A DNA stretch of 64,000 nt from Escherichia marmotae (lineage in GTDB: Bacteria > Pseudomonadota > Gammaproteobacteria > Enterobacterales > Enterobacteriaceae): positions 682,001-746,000 of the forward strand of contig NZ_CP025979.1 of NCBI RefSeq assembly GCF_002900365.1, read 5' to 3'. Numbering within the stretch: position 1 is the stretch's first letter; the number at the start of each line of letters is the position of its first letter. Made by a program: the position numbers and the translations under genes. Below the pieces are notes generated by a model. That model saw only the letters and a list, made by a program, of their open reading frames with translations. It searched no databases and was not told the origin of the DNA. Positions 9,697 to 20,413 of the stretch are shown one piece after another.

Positions 9697-12084
9697 ATGA
9701 AATTCAGTGAACTGTGGTTACGCGAATGGGTGAACCCAGCGATTGATAGCGATGCGCTGGCGAATCAAATCACTATGGCGGGTCTGGAAGTTGACGGTGT
9801 AGAACCGGTTGCCGGTAGCTTCCATGGCGTGGTTGTTGGTGAAGTAGTTGAGTGCGCACAGCATCCAAACGCTGACAAACTGCGAGTGACGAAAGTCAAC
9901 GTTGGTGGTGATCGCCTGCTGGATATTGTCTGTGGCGCACCAAACTGCCGTCAGGGCCTGCGTGTGGCGGTAGCGACCATTGGTGCTGTTCTGCCGGGTG
10001 ATTTTAAAATTAAAGCGGCGAAACTGCGTGGCGAACCGTCTGAAGGGATGCTGTGCTCTTTCTCCGAGCTGGGCATTTCTGACGATCATAACGGCATTAT
10101 TGAACTGCCAGCGGATGCGCCGATTGGTACTGACATTCGTGAATACCTGAAACTCGATGATAACACTATCGAAATCAGCGTTACGCCAAACCGTGCCGAC
10201 TGCTTAGGCATCATTGGTGTTGCGCGCGACGTTGCTGTGCTGAACCAGTTGCCGCTGGTTGAACCGGAAATCATTCCGGTTGGTGCAACCATTGACGATA
10301 CGTTGCCGATTGCAGTAGAAGCGCCTGAAGCCTGCCCGCGTTATCTTGGTCGCGTCGTAAAAGGCATTAACGTTAAAGCCCCAACTCCGCTGTGGATGAA
10401 AGAAAAACTGCGTCGCTGCGGCATTCGTTCTATCGATGCGGTCGTTGACGTGACCAACTACGTGCTCCTTGAACTGGGTCAACCGATGCACGCTTTCGAT
10501 AAAGATCGCATTGAAGGCGGTATTGTGGTGAGGATGGCGAAAGAGGGTGAAACGCTGGTGTTGCTCGATGGCACTGAAGCGAAGCTGAATGCTGACACTC
10601 TGGTTATTGCTGACCACAACAAGGCACTGGCAATGGGTGGCATCTTCGGCGGCGAACATTCTGGCGTAAATGAAGAAACGCAAAACGTTTTGCTGGAATG
10701 CGCTTTCTTCAGCCCGCTGTCTATCACCGGTCGTGCTCGTCGTCATGGCCTGCATACCGATGCGTCTCACCGTTACGAGCGTGGTGTTGATCCGGCACTG
10801 CAGCATAAAGCAATGGAACGTGCGACTCGTCTGCTGATTGACATTTGCGGCGGTAAAGCAGGTCCGGTTATCGATATCACCAACGAAGCAACGCTGCCGA
10901 AGCGTGCGACTATCACTTTACGTCGCAGCAAACTGGATCGCCTGATCGGCCATCATATTGCCGATGAGCAGGTTACCGACATTCTGCGTCGCCTCGGCTG
11001 CAAAGTGACCGAAGGTAAGGACGAGTGGCAGGCAGTTGCGCCGAGCTGGCGTTTCGACATGGAGATTGAAGAGGATCTGGTCGAAGAAGTCGCTCGTGTT
11101 TATGGCTACAACAACATTCCGGACGAGCCGGTGCAGGCGAGCCTGATTATGGGCACTCACCGCGAAGCTGACCTGTCGCTCAAACGTGTGAAAACGCTTC
11201 TCAACGACAAAGGCTATCAGGAAGTGATCACCTACAGCTTCGTGGATCCGAAAGTTCAGCAGATGATCCACCCGGGTGCAGAAGCGTTACTGCTGCCAAG
11301 TCCGATCTCGGTTGAAATGTCAGCAATGCGCCTTTCTTTGTGGACTGGCCTGCTGGCAACGGTAGTGTACAACCAGAACCGTCAGCAAAACCGTGTGCGT
11401 ATTTTCGAAAGTGGCCTGCGTTTTGTTCCGGACACCCAGGCACCATTGGGCATTCGTCAGGATCTGATGTTAGCTGGTGTTATTTGCGGTAACCGTTATG
11501 AAGAGCACTGGAACCTGGCAAAAGAGACCGTTGATTTCTATGATTTGAAAGGTGATCTGGAATCCGTTCTCGACCTGACTGGTAAACTGAATGAGGTTGA
11601 GTTCCGTGCAGAAGCGAATCCGGCGCTGCATCCTGGACAATCCGCAGCGATTTATCTGAAAGGTGAACGCATTGGTTTTGTTGGGGTTGTTCATCCTGAA
11701 CTGGAACGTAAACTGGATCTCAACGGTCGCACTCTGGTGTTCGAACTGGAGTGGCGCAAGCTCGCAGACCGCGTGGTGCCTCAAGCGCGCGAGATTTCTC
11801 GCTTCCCGGCGAACCGTCGCGACATCGCGGTTGTGGTCGCAGAAAACGTTCCCGCTGCGGATATTTTATCCGAATGTAAGAAAGTTGGCGTAAATCAGGT
11901 AGTTGGCGTAAACTTATTTGACGTGTACCGCGGTAAGGGTGTTGCGGAGGGGTATAAGAGCCTCGCCATAAGCCTGATCCTGCAAGATACCAGCCGTACA
12001 CTCGAAGAAGAGGAGATTGCCGCTACCGTCGCCAAATGTGTAGAGGCATTAAAAGAGCGATTCCAGGCATCATTGAGGGATTGA
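9697..12084 (+). CDS. pheT: Phenylalanine--tRNA ligase beta subunit
   Basis: A 795-aa subunit of full E. coli length. The order is EMAP-like tRNA-binding domain (about residues 40-150), B3/B4 editing domain (about 210-395), B5 domain (400-475), catalytic-like core and C-terminal FDX-ACB domain (about 700-795, starting [14 protein letters not shown]). It binds tRNA-Phe and removes mischarged tyrosine. The start codon follows GGCAGGAATAGATT. The ihfA start lies 4 nt after its stop, and the ihfA promoter is known to be within pheT. Confidence 0.98.
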
Positions 12085-12088
12085 ACCT

Positions 12089-12388
12089 ATGGCGCTTACA
12101 AAAGCTGAAATGTCAGAATATCTGTTTGATAAGCTTGGGCTTAGCAAGCGGGATGCCAAAGAACTGGTTGAACTGTTTTTCGAAGAGATCCGTCGCGCTC
12201 TGGAAAACGGCGAGCAGGTAAAACTCTCTGGCTTTGGTAACTTCGATCTGCGTGATAAGAATCAACGTCCGGGACGTAACCCGAAAACGGGCGAAGATAT
12301 TCCCATTACAGCACGGCGCGTGGTGACCTTCAGACCAGGGCAGAAGTTAAAAAGCCGGGTCGAAAACGCTTCGCCCAAAGACGAGTAA
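12089..12388 (+). CDS. ihfA: Integration host factor alpha subunit
   Basis: A 99-aa HU/IHF-family nucleoid protein that pairs with IhfB to bend DNA at specific sites in recombination, replication and transcription. The beta-arm contains [12 protein letters not shown], whose proline intercalates into the minor groove, and the C-terminus ends [12 protein letters not shown]. The start GAACCT-ATG follows the pheT stop closely, so it is co-transcribed with pheST and is also expected to have its own promoter. Confidence 0.98.
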
Positions 12389-12397
12389 TCTGATCTA

Positions 12398-12428
12398 ACT
12401 AAAAAGGCCGCTCTGCGGCCTTTTTTCT
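12398..12428 (+). terminator. Terminator after ihfA
   Basis: AAAAAGGCCGC TCT GCGGCCTTTTTTC: strong stem plus T-run, ending the pheMST-ihfA operon before btuC. Confidence 0.92.
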
Positions 12429-12488
12429 TTTCACTCCCGCTGAGTCACCGTAAAATCAACAGCATTATTCTGAAGCTGAACGGATATC

Positions 12489-13469
12489 ATGCTGACACTT
12501 GCCCGCCAACAACAGCGACAAAATGTACGCTGGTTATTTACCTTGTCAGCATTAATGCTGCTGGCGCTTCTTTTAAGCCTTTGTGCTGGTGAGCAATGGA
12601 TCTCGCCAGATGACTGGTTTACCCCCCGAGGCGAGCTTTTTATCTGGCAAATACGTCTTCCGCGCACGCTGGCTGTGCTATTGGTTGGAGCGGCGCTGGC
12701 ATTGTCCGGTGCAGTGATGCAGGCGTTATTTGAAAACCCATTGGCAGAACCCGGGCTACTCGGCGTCTCTAACGGTGCAGGTGTGGGGCTTATTGCTGCT
12801 GTATTGCTGGGGCAAGGGCAATTACCTGAGTGGGCGCTGGGACTTTGTGCAATTGCTGGTGCGCTCATTATCACTTTAATTCTCTTACGTTTTGCTCGTC
12901 GTCATCTTTCGACCAGCCGATTATTGCTGGCGGGGGTTGCATTAGGGATTATCTGTAGTGCATTAATGACGTGGGCCATCTACTTTTCCACTTCTGTTGA
13001 TTTACGGCAGTTGATGTATTGGATGATGGGCGGCTTTGGCGGCGTTGAGTGGCGGCAAAGTTGGTTGATGCTGGCGTTGATTCCCGTACTGCTGTGGGTC
13101 TGCTGCCAGTCCAGACCGATGAATATGTTAGCGCTTGGTGAGATCCCGGCGCGACAGTTAGGTTTGCCTCTGTGGTTCTGGCGCAATGTGCTGGTGGCCG
13201 CGACCGGCTGGATGGTCGGCGTCAGTGTGGCGCTTGCTGGTGCTATCGGATTTATTGGGTTGGTGATCCCGCATATTCTGCGGCTGTGCGGGTTAACCGA
13301 TCATCGTGTATTGCTTCCCGGCTGTGCGTTGGCGGGAGCTACCGCATTGCTTCTCGCTGATATTGTCGCTCGCCTGGCGCTGGTTTCCGCCGAGTTGCCC
13401 ATTGGTGTGGTCACCGCAATCCTGGGAGCGCCGGTGTTTATCTGGTTATTGTTAAAAGCAGGGCGTTAG
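12489..13469 (+). CDS. btuC: Vitamin B12 ABC transporter permease
   Basis: A 326-aa FecCD-family permease with about ten hydrophobic helices. The conserved helices are seen in RTLAVLLVGAALALSGAVMQ and, near the C-terminus, ALAGAIGFIGLVIPHILR, the cytoplasmic coupling region that contacts BtuD. It transports cobalamin across the inner membrane with BtuD and the binding protein BtuF. The operon continues with btuE and btuD. Length equals K-12. Confidence 0.97.
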   Translation: MLTLARQQQRQNVRWLFTLSALMLLALLLSLCAGEQWISPDDWFTPRGELFIWQIRLPRTLAVLLVGAALALSGAVMQALFENPLAEPGLLGVSNGAGVGLIAAVLLGQGQLPEWALGLCAIAGALIITLILLRFARRHLSTSRLLLAGVALGIICSALMTWAIYFSTSVDLRQLMYWMMGGFGGVEWRQSWLMLALIPVLLWVCCQSRPMNMLALGEIPARQLGLPLWFWRNVLVAATGWMVGVSVALAGAIGFIGLVIPHILRLCGLTDHRVLLPGCALAGATALLLADIVARLALVSAELPIGVVTAILGAPVFIWLLLKAGR

Positions 13470-13530
13470 CCGCAAAAGACGGTCTATGATTAAAAGCTAA
13501 GATTTTTACTGACCTCATCCAGGAGACACG

Positions 13531-13971
13531 ATGCAAGATTCCATACTGACCACCGTAGTGAAGACGATTGACGGTGAAGTGACCACGCTGGAGAAATATG
13601 CCGGTAATGTGCTACTGATTGTCAATGTCGCCTCAAAGTGTGGCTTAACGCCGCAATATGAACAGTTAGAGAACATTCAGAAAGCTTGGGCCGATCGTGG
13701 TTTTATAGTATTGGGATTTCCGTGCAACCAGTTTCTTGAGCAAGAGCCGGGCAGCGCCGCAGCGCCGACCGCCGTTGCGCCGGAAGAAAGCGGATTCTAT
13801 GCGCGCCTGGCCAGTAAGGGTCGGGCACCACTGTATCCTGATGATATTTTATGGAATTTTGAAAAATTCTTAGTGGGCAGGGATGGTAAGGTTATCCAGC
13901 GTTTTTCCCCGGATATGACGCCGGAAGATCCTATTGTGATGGAAAGCATTAAACTGGCGTTGGCGAAATAA
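13531..13971 (+). CDS. btuE: BtuE thioredoxin/glutathione peroxidase with internal 37-codon deletion
   Basis: The family in E. coli is 183 aa; this frame is 146 aa. Residues 1-75 match BtuE, including the peroxidatic Cys37 (ASKCGLT) and the Gln of NQFLEQEPG. The frame then jumps from GS directly to AAPTAVAPEESGFY, so K-12 residues from about 76 to 112 (including the strand FPMFSKIEV) are missing at about position 13756. The rest, including the Trp of ILWNFEKF, is intact and in frame. BtuE reduces peroxides and is not needed for B12 uptake. A protein lacking a core strand may fold poorly, so function is doubtful. Its stop overlaps the btuD ATG by one base, so the deletion keeps translational coupling. 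Confidence 0.9.
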   Translation: MQDSILTTVVKTIDGEVTTLEKYAGNVLLIVNVASKCGLTPQYEQLENIQKAWADRGFIVLGFPCNQFLEQEPGSAAAPTAVAPEESGFYARLASKGRAPLYPDDILWNFEKFLVGRDGKVIQRFSPDMTPEDPIVMESIKLALAK

Positions 13972-14720
13972 TGTCTATTGTGATGCAGTTACAGGATGTT
14001 GCGGAATCAACCCGCCTGGGGCCGCTTTCTGGCGAAGTCCGGGCAGGGGAGATCCTGCATCTGGTGGGGCCGAACGGCGCAGGCAAGAGTACGTTGCTGG
14101 CGCGGATGGCCGGAATGACCAGCGGTATGGGAAACATTCAGTTTGCTGGCCAGCCACTGGAAGCATGGTCCGCGGCGAAGCTCGCGCTGCATCGTGCTTA
14201 CCTTTCGCAGCAACAAACGCCGCCATTTGCTATGCCGGTATGGCATTACCTGACCATGCATCAGCATGATAAAACGCGTACTGACCTGCTAAATGATGTT
14301 GCCGGGGCGCTGGCCCTTGATGACAAGCTCGGACGTAACACTAATCAACTTTCCGGCGGTGAATGGCAACGAGTGCGTCTTGCTGCGGTGGTACTGCAAA
14401 TCACGCCGCAAGCCAATCCTGATGGTCAATTGCTGCTTCTCGATGAACCCATGAACAGCCTTGATGTTGCCCAGCAAAGTGCGTTAGACAAAATTCTGAG
14501 CGCGCTGTGCCAGCAAGGACTGGCGATAGTGATGAGCAGTCACGATCTCAATCACACATTGCGTCACGCGCATCGGGCCTGGTTACTTAAACAAGGGAAA
14601 CTGTTAGCCAGTGGACGCCGGGATGAAGTTTTGACGCCGCCGAACCTGGCCCAGGCTTACGGGATGAATTTCCGCCGTCTGGACATTGAAGGACACAGAA
14701 TGCTGATTTCGACTGCCTGA
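13971..14720 (+). CDS. btuD: Vitamin B12 ABC transporter ATPase
   Basis: A 249-aa ABC ATPase with Walker A GPNGAGKST near residue 33, signature LSGGEWQRVRL, Walker B LLLLDEPMNSLD and the H-loop SSHDLNH. It powers BtuC. Its ATG shares the last base of the btuE stop, so it is translated from the same mRNA. Length and motifs are normal. Confidence 0.97.
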   Translation: MSIVMQLQDVAESTRLGPLSGEVRAGEILHLVGPNGAGKSTLLARMAGMTSGMGNIQFAGQPLEAWSAAKLALHRAYLSQQQTPPFAMPVWHYLTMHQHDKTRTDLLNDVAGALALDDKLGRNTNQLSGGEWQRVRLAAVVLQITPQANPDGQLLLLDEPMNSLDVAQQSALDKILSALCQQGLAIVMSSHDLNHTLRHAHRAWLLKQGKLLASGRRDEVLTPPNLAQAYGMNFRRLDIEGHRMLISTA

Positions 14721-14797
14721 TAGCAATAGCATCTTGAAAATCGGGTAATTTCGACGCTAAATTAATGCAAGAATAAAAAACAGAGGATTCGTACGGA

Positions 14798-15262
14798 ATG
14801 CGTTTCTGCCTTATTTTAATCACAGCACTGTTTCTGGTTGGGTGTAGCCATCACAAAGCGCCGCCGCCAAATGCCAGACTTTCTGACTCTATTACCGTCA
14901 TTGCCGGTTTGAACGATCAACTACAAAGCTGGCATGGCACACCTTATCGTTATGGCGGCATGAGTCGTCGTGGGGTGGACTGCTCAGGCTTTGTGGTCGT
15001 AACGATGCGCGATCGTTTCGATTTGCAGTTGCCGCGTGAAACAAAGCAGCAGGCCTCTATCGGTACTCAAATTGATAAAGAAGAGTTGCTGCCAGGCGAT
15101 CTGGTTTTTTTCAAAACTGGCTCCGGGCAAAATGGTTTACATGTGGGTATTTATGATACCAACAACCAATTTATTCATGCTTCTACCAGCAAAGGGGTGA
15201 TGCGCTCTTCCCTTGATAATGTCTACTGGCAGAAAAATTTCTGGCAAGCAAGACGGATCTAG
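14798..15262 (+). CDS. nlpC: Lipoprotein endopeptidase-family protein NlpC
   Basis: A 154-aa NlpC/P60 protein. A lipoprotein signal with lipobox LVGC places the mature N-terminus at Cys16. The catalytic triad is visible: Cys in GVDCSGFV, His in GLHVGIY and a polar third residue in QFIHAST. The family cleaves D-Glu/mDAP bonds in peptidoglycan stem peptides. It lies downstream of btuD with 77 bp between, and is followed by a terminator. Confidence 0.95.
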   Translation: MRFCLILITALFLVGCSHHKAPPPNARLSDSITVIAGLNDQLQSWHGTPYRYGGMSRRGVDCSGFVVVTMRDRFDLQLPRETKQQASIGTQIDKEELLPGDLVFFKTGSGQNGLHVGIYDTNNQFIHASTSKGVMRSSLDNVYWQKNFWQARRI

Positions 15263-15267
15263 TATGT

Positions 15268-15304
15268 CAAAAAGGACGGTGATGATACATCGCCGTCCTT
15301 TTAC
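15268..15304 (+). terminator. Terminator after nlpC
   Basis: AAAAAGGACGGTGATG AT ACATCGCCGTCCTTTTAC: long stem with A-run and T-run, ending the btu-nlpC transcript. Confidence 0.9.
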
Positions 15305-15505
15305 TTCTGAATAAAGTAGTATTTTTCAGACAAAAATTCCGTAAATGGAATATTCGTTTATAATTAGGATAATCTTAAAAGGGACCCCTGAAAAAGTGGT
15401 TAACAAGGAAAAAATGAAAGTTATCCGATCTGTATTTTTTATGCCTTATGGTCTCATCTTTTTTAGCCGGAATTGCAAAAACATTCCTGGAGAAGGGTGG
15501 TTACC

Positions 15506-16219
15506 ATGAAGGTTCTACTGGAGAATGTTTATCATTCTGATTGCTATTTTCTGCCGATAAGAGATAGTCAGCAAAATCTTGTTGGGATTGAATTAATAAC
15601 CCATTTCTCCAGTGAAGACGGTACGGTTCGCATCCCGACGACGCGGGTTATGGCGCAACTTTCCGAGGAGCAGCATTGGCAGTTATTTGTCGAGCAGTTG
15701 GAATTACTTAAATCATGCCAACATTTTTTTATTCGACACAAACTCTTTGCATGGGTTAATTTGACACCGCAAGTGGCAAGGTTATTATTAATTGATAATA
15801 ATTACGCAGCCCAACTATTAAAAATCCCCTTTGTTGAATTGCGGATTAATGAAAATTATCCACAGCTTAATGAGGGGAAAGATAATTACAACCTTTTGCA
15901 CTTATCGCAAATTTTTCCATTGGTATTGGGAAATTTAGGTGCGGGAAACAGTACCATGAAAGCGATATTTGATGGTCTTTTCACCCGAGTTATGTTGGAT
16001 AAAGGCTTTGTTCAGCAACAAATAGCTAATACATCCTTCGCGCCATTTATTCGTGCTATTCATGCGCAAATATCACCCTGTTGCAACTATATCATTGCGG
16101 CGGGTATTGATACCTCAGGAATGTTGGCGAAAATAACGCCGTATGGTTTCCATGCCCTACAAGGAAGCTTATGGCCAGCCGTTCCCGTAAGCAAGGTAAC
16201 AACCCTGGTTCAGCGATAA
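15506..16219 (+). CDS. ydiV: Degenerate EAL-domain anti-FlhDC factor YdiV (RflP)
   Basis: A 237-aa EAL-like protein. The EAL signature is replaced (GIELITHF) and the metal-binding acidic residues are not conserved, as in YdiV, which does not degrade c-di-GMP but binds FlhD and delivers FlhDC to ClpXP, repressing flagella. I chose ATG 15506 (MKVLLENVYHSD), preceded by GAAGGGTGGTTACC, over the upstream in-frame ATG at 15473. It is visibly more divergent from my recollection of K-12 (roughly four of five residues alike) and more AT-rich than its neighbours. The 240-bp AT-rich region upstream presumably holds the promoter. Confidence 0.9.
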   Translation: MKVLLENVYHSDCYFLPIRDSQQNLVGIELITHFSSEDGTVRIPTTRVMAQLSEEQHWQLFVEQLELLKSCQHFFIRHKLFAWVNLTPQVARLLLIDNNYAAQLLKIPFVELRINENYPQLNEGKDNYNLLHLSQIFPLVLGNLGAGNSTMKAIFDGLFTRVMLDKGFVQQQIANTSFAPFIRAIHAQISPCCNYIIAAGIDTSGMLAKITPYGFHALQGSLWPAVPVSKVTTLVQR

Positions 16220-16281
16220 CCCCTTTGTTTGCTGGTGTTTAAGACGAGGGTTACCGTCTACACTATCAGACAGGAGGATCT

Positions 16282-17718
16282 ATGACCCTGTCTTTTATTA
16301 CTCGCTGGCGTGATGAATTACCTGCAACTTATACATCACTTTCCCCCACGCCTTTAAATAATGCCCGGCTGATCTGGTATAACGCCGAACTGGCTAATAC
16401 GCTGGGTATTCCATCGTCGCTGTTTGAAAGTGGCGCGGGCGTCTGGGGAGGAGAAACATTACTACCGGGCATGTCACCACTGGCGCAGGTCTACAGTGGT
16501 CATCAGTTTGGCGTCTGGGCGGGCCAGTTGGGTGACGGGCGCGGCATTCTACTTGGTGAGCAACAGCTTGCCGATGGCACCACAATGGACTGGCATTTGA
16601 AAGGTGCGGGGCTGACGCCTTATTCGCGAATGGGCGATGGACGGGCGGTATTACGCTCTACGATTCGCGAAAGCCTCGCCAGCGAGGCGATGCATTACCT
16701 GGGCATTCCAACGACGCGCGCTTTAAGTATTGTCACCAGCGATACGCCGGTTTATCGGGAAACGGTGGAATTGGGCGCGATGCTGATGCGTGTGGCGCGC
16801 AGTCACTTACGATTTGGCCACTTCGAGCACTTTTATTATCGCCGCGAGCCGGAAAAAGTTCGCCAGTTGGCTGATTTTGCCATTCGTCATTACTGGCCGC
16901 ACCTTCAGGATGATGAGAACAAATACCGTCTCTGGTTTACCGATGTTGTCGCACGTACCGCGTCGTTAATTGCTAACTGGCAGACAGTCGGCTTTGCACA
17001 TGGCGTGATGAACACTGACAATATGTCAATTCTCGGATTGACGCTCGATTACGGACCGTTTGGTTTTCTTGATGATTACGAACCGGGCTTTATCTGTAAT
17101 CACTCGGATCATCAAGGGCGTTACAGTTTTGATAATCAACCTGCCGTCGCGTTGTGGAATTTACAGCGTCTGGCACAGACATTATCGCCATTTATTTCTG
17201 TGGATGCGTTGAATGAGGCACTGGACAGCTATCAGCAGGTTTTGTTGAGCCAATATGGGCAACGGATGCGCCGAAAACTGGGCTTCATGACGGAACAAAA
17301 AGAGGATAACGTTTTGCTGAGTGAATTATTCAGCCTGATGGCGCGAGAGCGCAGCGATTATACCCGCACATTCCGCATGTTGAGTCTGACCGGGCAGCAC
17401 AGCGCGGCATCACCACTGCGTGATGAATTTATTGATCGTGCGGCGTTTGATAACTGGTTTGCGCGTTATCGGGCGCGTTTGCAGCAAGATGAAGTCACCG
17501 ACAGCGAACGTCAGCAACTTATGCAGAGCGTCAATCCGGCGCTGGTGTTGCGTAACTGGCTGGCACAACGGGCCATCGAGGCGGCAGAACAAGGCGATAT
17601 GACGGAGTTACATCGCCTGCATGAGGCGTTGCGAAATCCTTTCAGCGACAGAGATGATGATTATGTCAGCCGTCCACCGGACTGGGGCAAACGGCTGGAA
17701 GTCAGTTGTTCAAGTTAA
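16282..17718 (+). CDS. selO: Protein adenylyltransferase SelO (YdiU)
   Basis: A 478-aa pseudokinase-fold AMPylase. It transfers AMP from flipped ATP to Ser/Thr/Tyr of redox-related proteins. The glycine-rich GQLGDGRGILLGEQ, the lysine in MDWHLKGAGLTPYSR, the catalytic-loop NTDNMS (residues about 250) and the DYGPFGFLDDY metal motif are present. The C-terminus EVSCSS carries the Cys that is selenocysteine in eukaryotic SELENOO. AGGAGG precedes the ATG. Confidence 0.96.
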   Translation: MTLSFITRWRDELPATYTSLSPTPLNNARLIWYNAELANTLGIPSSLFESGAGVWGGETLLPGMSPLAQVYSGHQFGVWAGQLGDGRGILLGEQQLADGTTMDWHLKGAGLTPYSRMGDGRAVLRSTIRESLASEAMHYLGIPTTRALSIVTSDTPVYRETVELGAMLMRVARSHLRFGHFEHFYYRREPEKVRQLADFAIRHYWPHLQDDENKYRLWFTDVVARTASLIANWQTVGFAHGVMNTDNMSILGLTLDYGPFGFLDDYEPGFICNHSDHQGRYSFDNQPAVALWNLQRLAQTLSPFISVDALNEALDSYQQVLLSQYGQRMRRKLGFMTEQKEDNVLLSELFSLMARERSDYTRTFRMLSLTGQHSAASPLRDEFIDRAAFDNWFARYRARLQQDEVTDSERQQLMQSVNPALVLRNWLAQRAIEAAEQGDMTELHRLHEALRNPFSDRDDDYVSRPPDWGKRLEVSCSS

Positions 17719-17721
17719 ACG

Positions 17722-17913
17722 CTACTTGGTCAGCAACAGTTTGCCTGCCTGTGTTTTACGTAGCAGATATTCTTGTCCGTCATGATCAATGATGAGCTTG
17801 CCATCCGGACCTAGCAGTGTCTGGCTGGCAATCCGCCGAATGGGCTGTGGGGAAGGAGCCTTCTGATTTGCATCCGTTTTAGGCGTGAGTCTGCTGCTAT
17901 CCGTATAGCTCAT
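17722..17913 (-). CDS. hemP: Hemin uptake protein family HemP (YdiE)
   Basis: A 63-aa protein with the HemP/YdiE signature: LLGPDGKLIIDHDGQEYLLRKTQAGKLLLTK in the second half. I chose ATG 17911-17913 (MSYTDSSRL); the in-frame ATG further upstream lies inside the Fur-like box. Family members accompany haem-uptake operons, but in E. coli the gene stands alone. It converges with selO, with only 3 nt between stops. Confidence 0.9.
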   Translation of the reverse strand: MSYTDSSRLTPKTDANQKAPSPQPIRRIASQTLLGPDGKLIIDHDGQEYLLRKTQAGKLLLTK

Positions 17914-17927
17914 AAAAATTAATAATA

Positions 17928-17957
17928 ATTGATATAACAATGATTCTTATTATCAAT
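17928..17957 (-). promoter_or_regulatory. Fur-like box upstream of hemP
   Basis: On the minus strand the sequence ATTGATAATAAGAATCATTG closely fits the Fur consensus (GATAATGATAATCATTATC). It lies immediately upstream of the hemP start, so iron repression is expected. Confidence 0.8.
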
Positions 17958-18044
17958 ATAATATTGCGTCAGGGCAAGTAATAATTCGTTGTGAAGACAA
18001 CAGGTTGAGCAGAAATGCCCATTCCCGACGGAATGGGCACGCAT

Positions 18045-19091
<1,047 letters not shown>

Positions 19092-19235
19092 TACAAGTCT
19101 CAGAAATTTGTTGCTTCAACGGCAGGGTTGCCAGGAAGTGATGCGCATCACGATAAACCAATCCCTGCTGATTTCAAGTGCGAGGCAGGCAACACCTCGC
19201 GCAATTGACGGCATAGTAACAAAAAAACGAACTTC

Positions 19236-19255
19236 TATACTAGTTTTCTAGTACA
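19236..19255 (-). promoter_or_regulatory. TrpR operator of aroH
   Basis: TACTAGTTTTCTAGTA (19238-19253) is a near-perfect palindrome with the CTAG half-sites of the Trp repressor. It is about 145 nt upstream of aroH and overlaps the TAG stop of ppsR (19248-19250). Confidence 0.85.
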
Positions 19256-20081
19256 TCCTCCGACTAAGTCCCATGATATCAAGGATTTTGGTGGCAATCT
19301 CTTCTACCGAATAATTGGTACTGTTGATCCACGGGATCTGATTTTTACGGTACAACGCTTCCACTTCTGCGACTTCCATCCGGCACTGACGCAACGAGGC
19401 ATAGCGGCTGTTCTCTCTACGTTCTTCGCGAATGGCTGCCAGCCGCTCCGGGTCAATAGTCAGGCCGAACAACTTATGCTGAAGTGGTTTGAGCGACGCA
19501 GGCAGGACCAGGTTGTCCATATCATCGGCAATAAAGGGGTAGTTTGCTGCGCGAATGCCAAACTGCATCGCGAGGTAAAGGCTGGTAGGTGTTTTACCAC
19601 AGCGAGAGACGCCGAGCAGGATCACTTGCGCCTGATCCAGATTGCGCAACGAAATGCCGTCATCATGGGCGAGGGTGTAATCAATCGCCGCAATGCGCGC
19701 ATCATATTTATTAAGATTATTAGGGTTCAGGCCGTGGGTACGGTGAGCAATTGGTGTCGGGTCCAGCTTCATCTCTTGTTGTAGCGGAGCAACCAGCGCC
19801 TGAACAATATCCTGACAAAACCCTTCGCTTTGCAAAATGATGTTGCGAATCTCCGGTAACACAATGGAGTAAAAGACCAGCGGGCGCACGCCCGTCTGCT
19901 GGTAAATCGCGTCGATCTGATCTTTCACCGCCCGTGCACGGCTCTCATTTTCGACAAACGGCAGCGTAATGCTGCTGATAGTAACGGGAAATTGCGACAT
20001 GACTGCGTGACCTAATACCTCCGCAGTAATTGCCGTACCATCAGAAATATAAAAAACGTGGCGATCAACAGCATTATCCAT
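19248..20081 (-). CDS. ppsR: PEP synthase regulatory kinase/pyrophosphorylase
   Basis: A 277-aa DUF299-family enzyme that switches PEP synthase (PpsA) off by ADP-dependent phosphorylation of an active-site Thr and on by phosphate-dependent dephosphorylation. The P-loop GVSRCGKTPTS is near residues 153-163. The N-terminus MDNAVDRHVFYISDGTAIT is typical. It is divergent from its target ppsA across about 330 bp. Confidence 0.96.
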   Translation of the reverse strand: MDNAVDRHVFYISDGTAITAEVLGHAVMSQFPVTISSITLPFVENESRARAVKDQIDAIYQQTGVRPLVFYSIVLPEIRNIILQSEGFCQDIVQALVAPLQQEMKLDPTPIAHRTHGLNPNNLNKYDARIAAIDYTLAHDDGISLRNLDQAQVILLGVSRCGKTPTSLYLAMQFGIRAANYPFIADDMDNLVLPASLKPLQHKLFGLTIDPERLAAIREERRENSRYASLRQCRMEVAEVEALYRKNQIPWINSTNYSVEEIATKILDIMGLSRRMY

Positions 20082-20307
20082 TTTGTTCTTCCCGAGATGC
20101 AGACATAATTCTATGAAAGCATAAATTAAAAATGCACAGAAGCGTAGAACGTTATGACTGGTTTATAAAATGAACCTTCAATTTTATTTTTTATGAAAAT
20201 AGCATTTCATTTTTATGGTTTCGTTTATACCGATGGTTTATGTGGGAATTATCGAAGATAGTGGATTTGCGCAACGCTGGGAGCAGTCTTAAAAAGCAAA
20301 AAAATAT

Positions 20308-20332
20308 ATTTGCTTGAACGATTCACCGTTTT
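20308..20332 (-). promoter_or_regulatory. Cra (FruR) site upstream of ppsA
   Basis: CTTGAACGATTCACCG (20313-20328) matches the Cra operator (TGAAWCGNTTCA-type); Cra is known to activate ppsA under gluconeogenic conditions. The rest of the 330-bp ppsR-ppsA gap is AT-rich and presumably holds both promoters. Confidence 0.75.
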
Positions 20333-20413
20333 TTTCATCCGGTTAAATATGCAAAGATAAATGCGCAGAAATGTGTTTCTCAAACCGTTCATTTATCACA
20401 AAAGGATTGTTCG

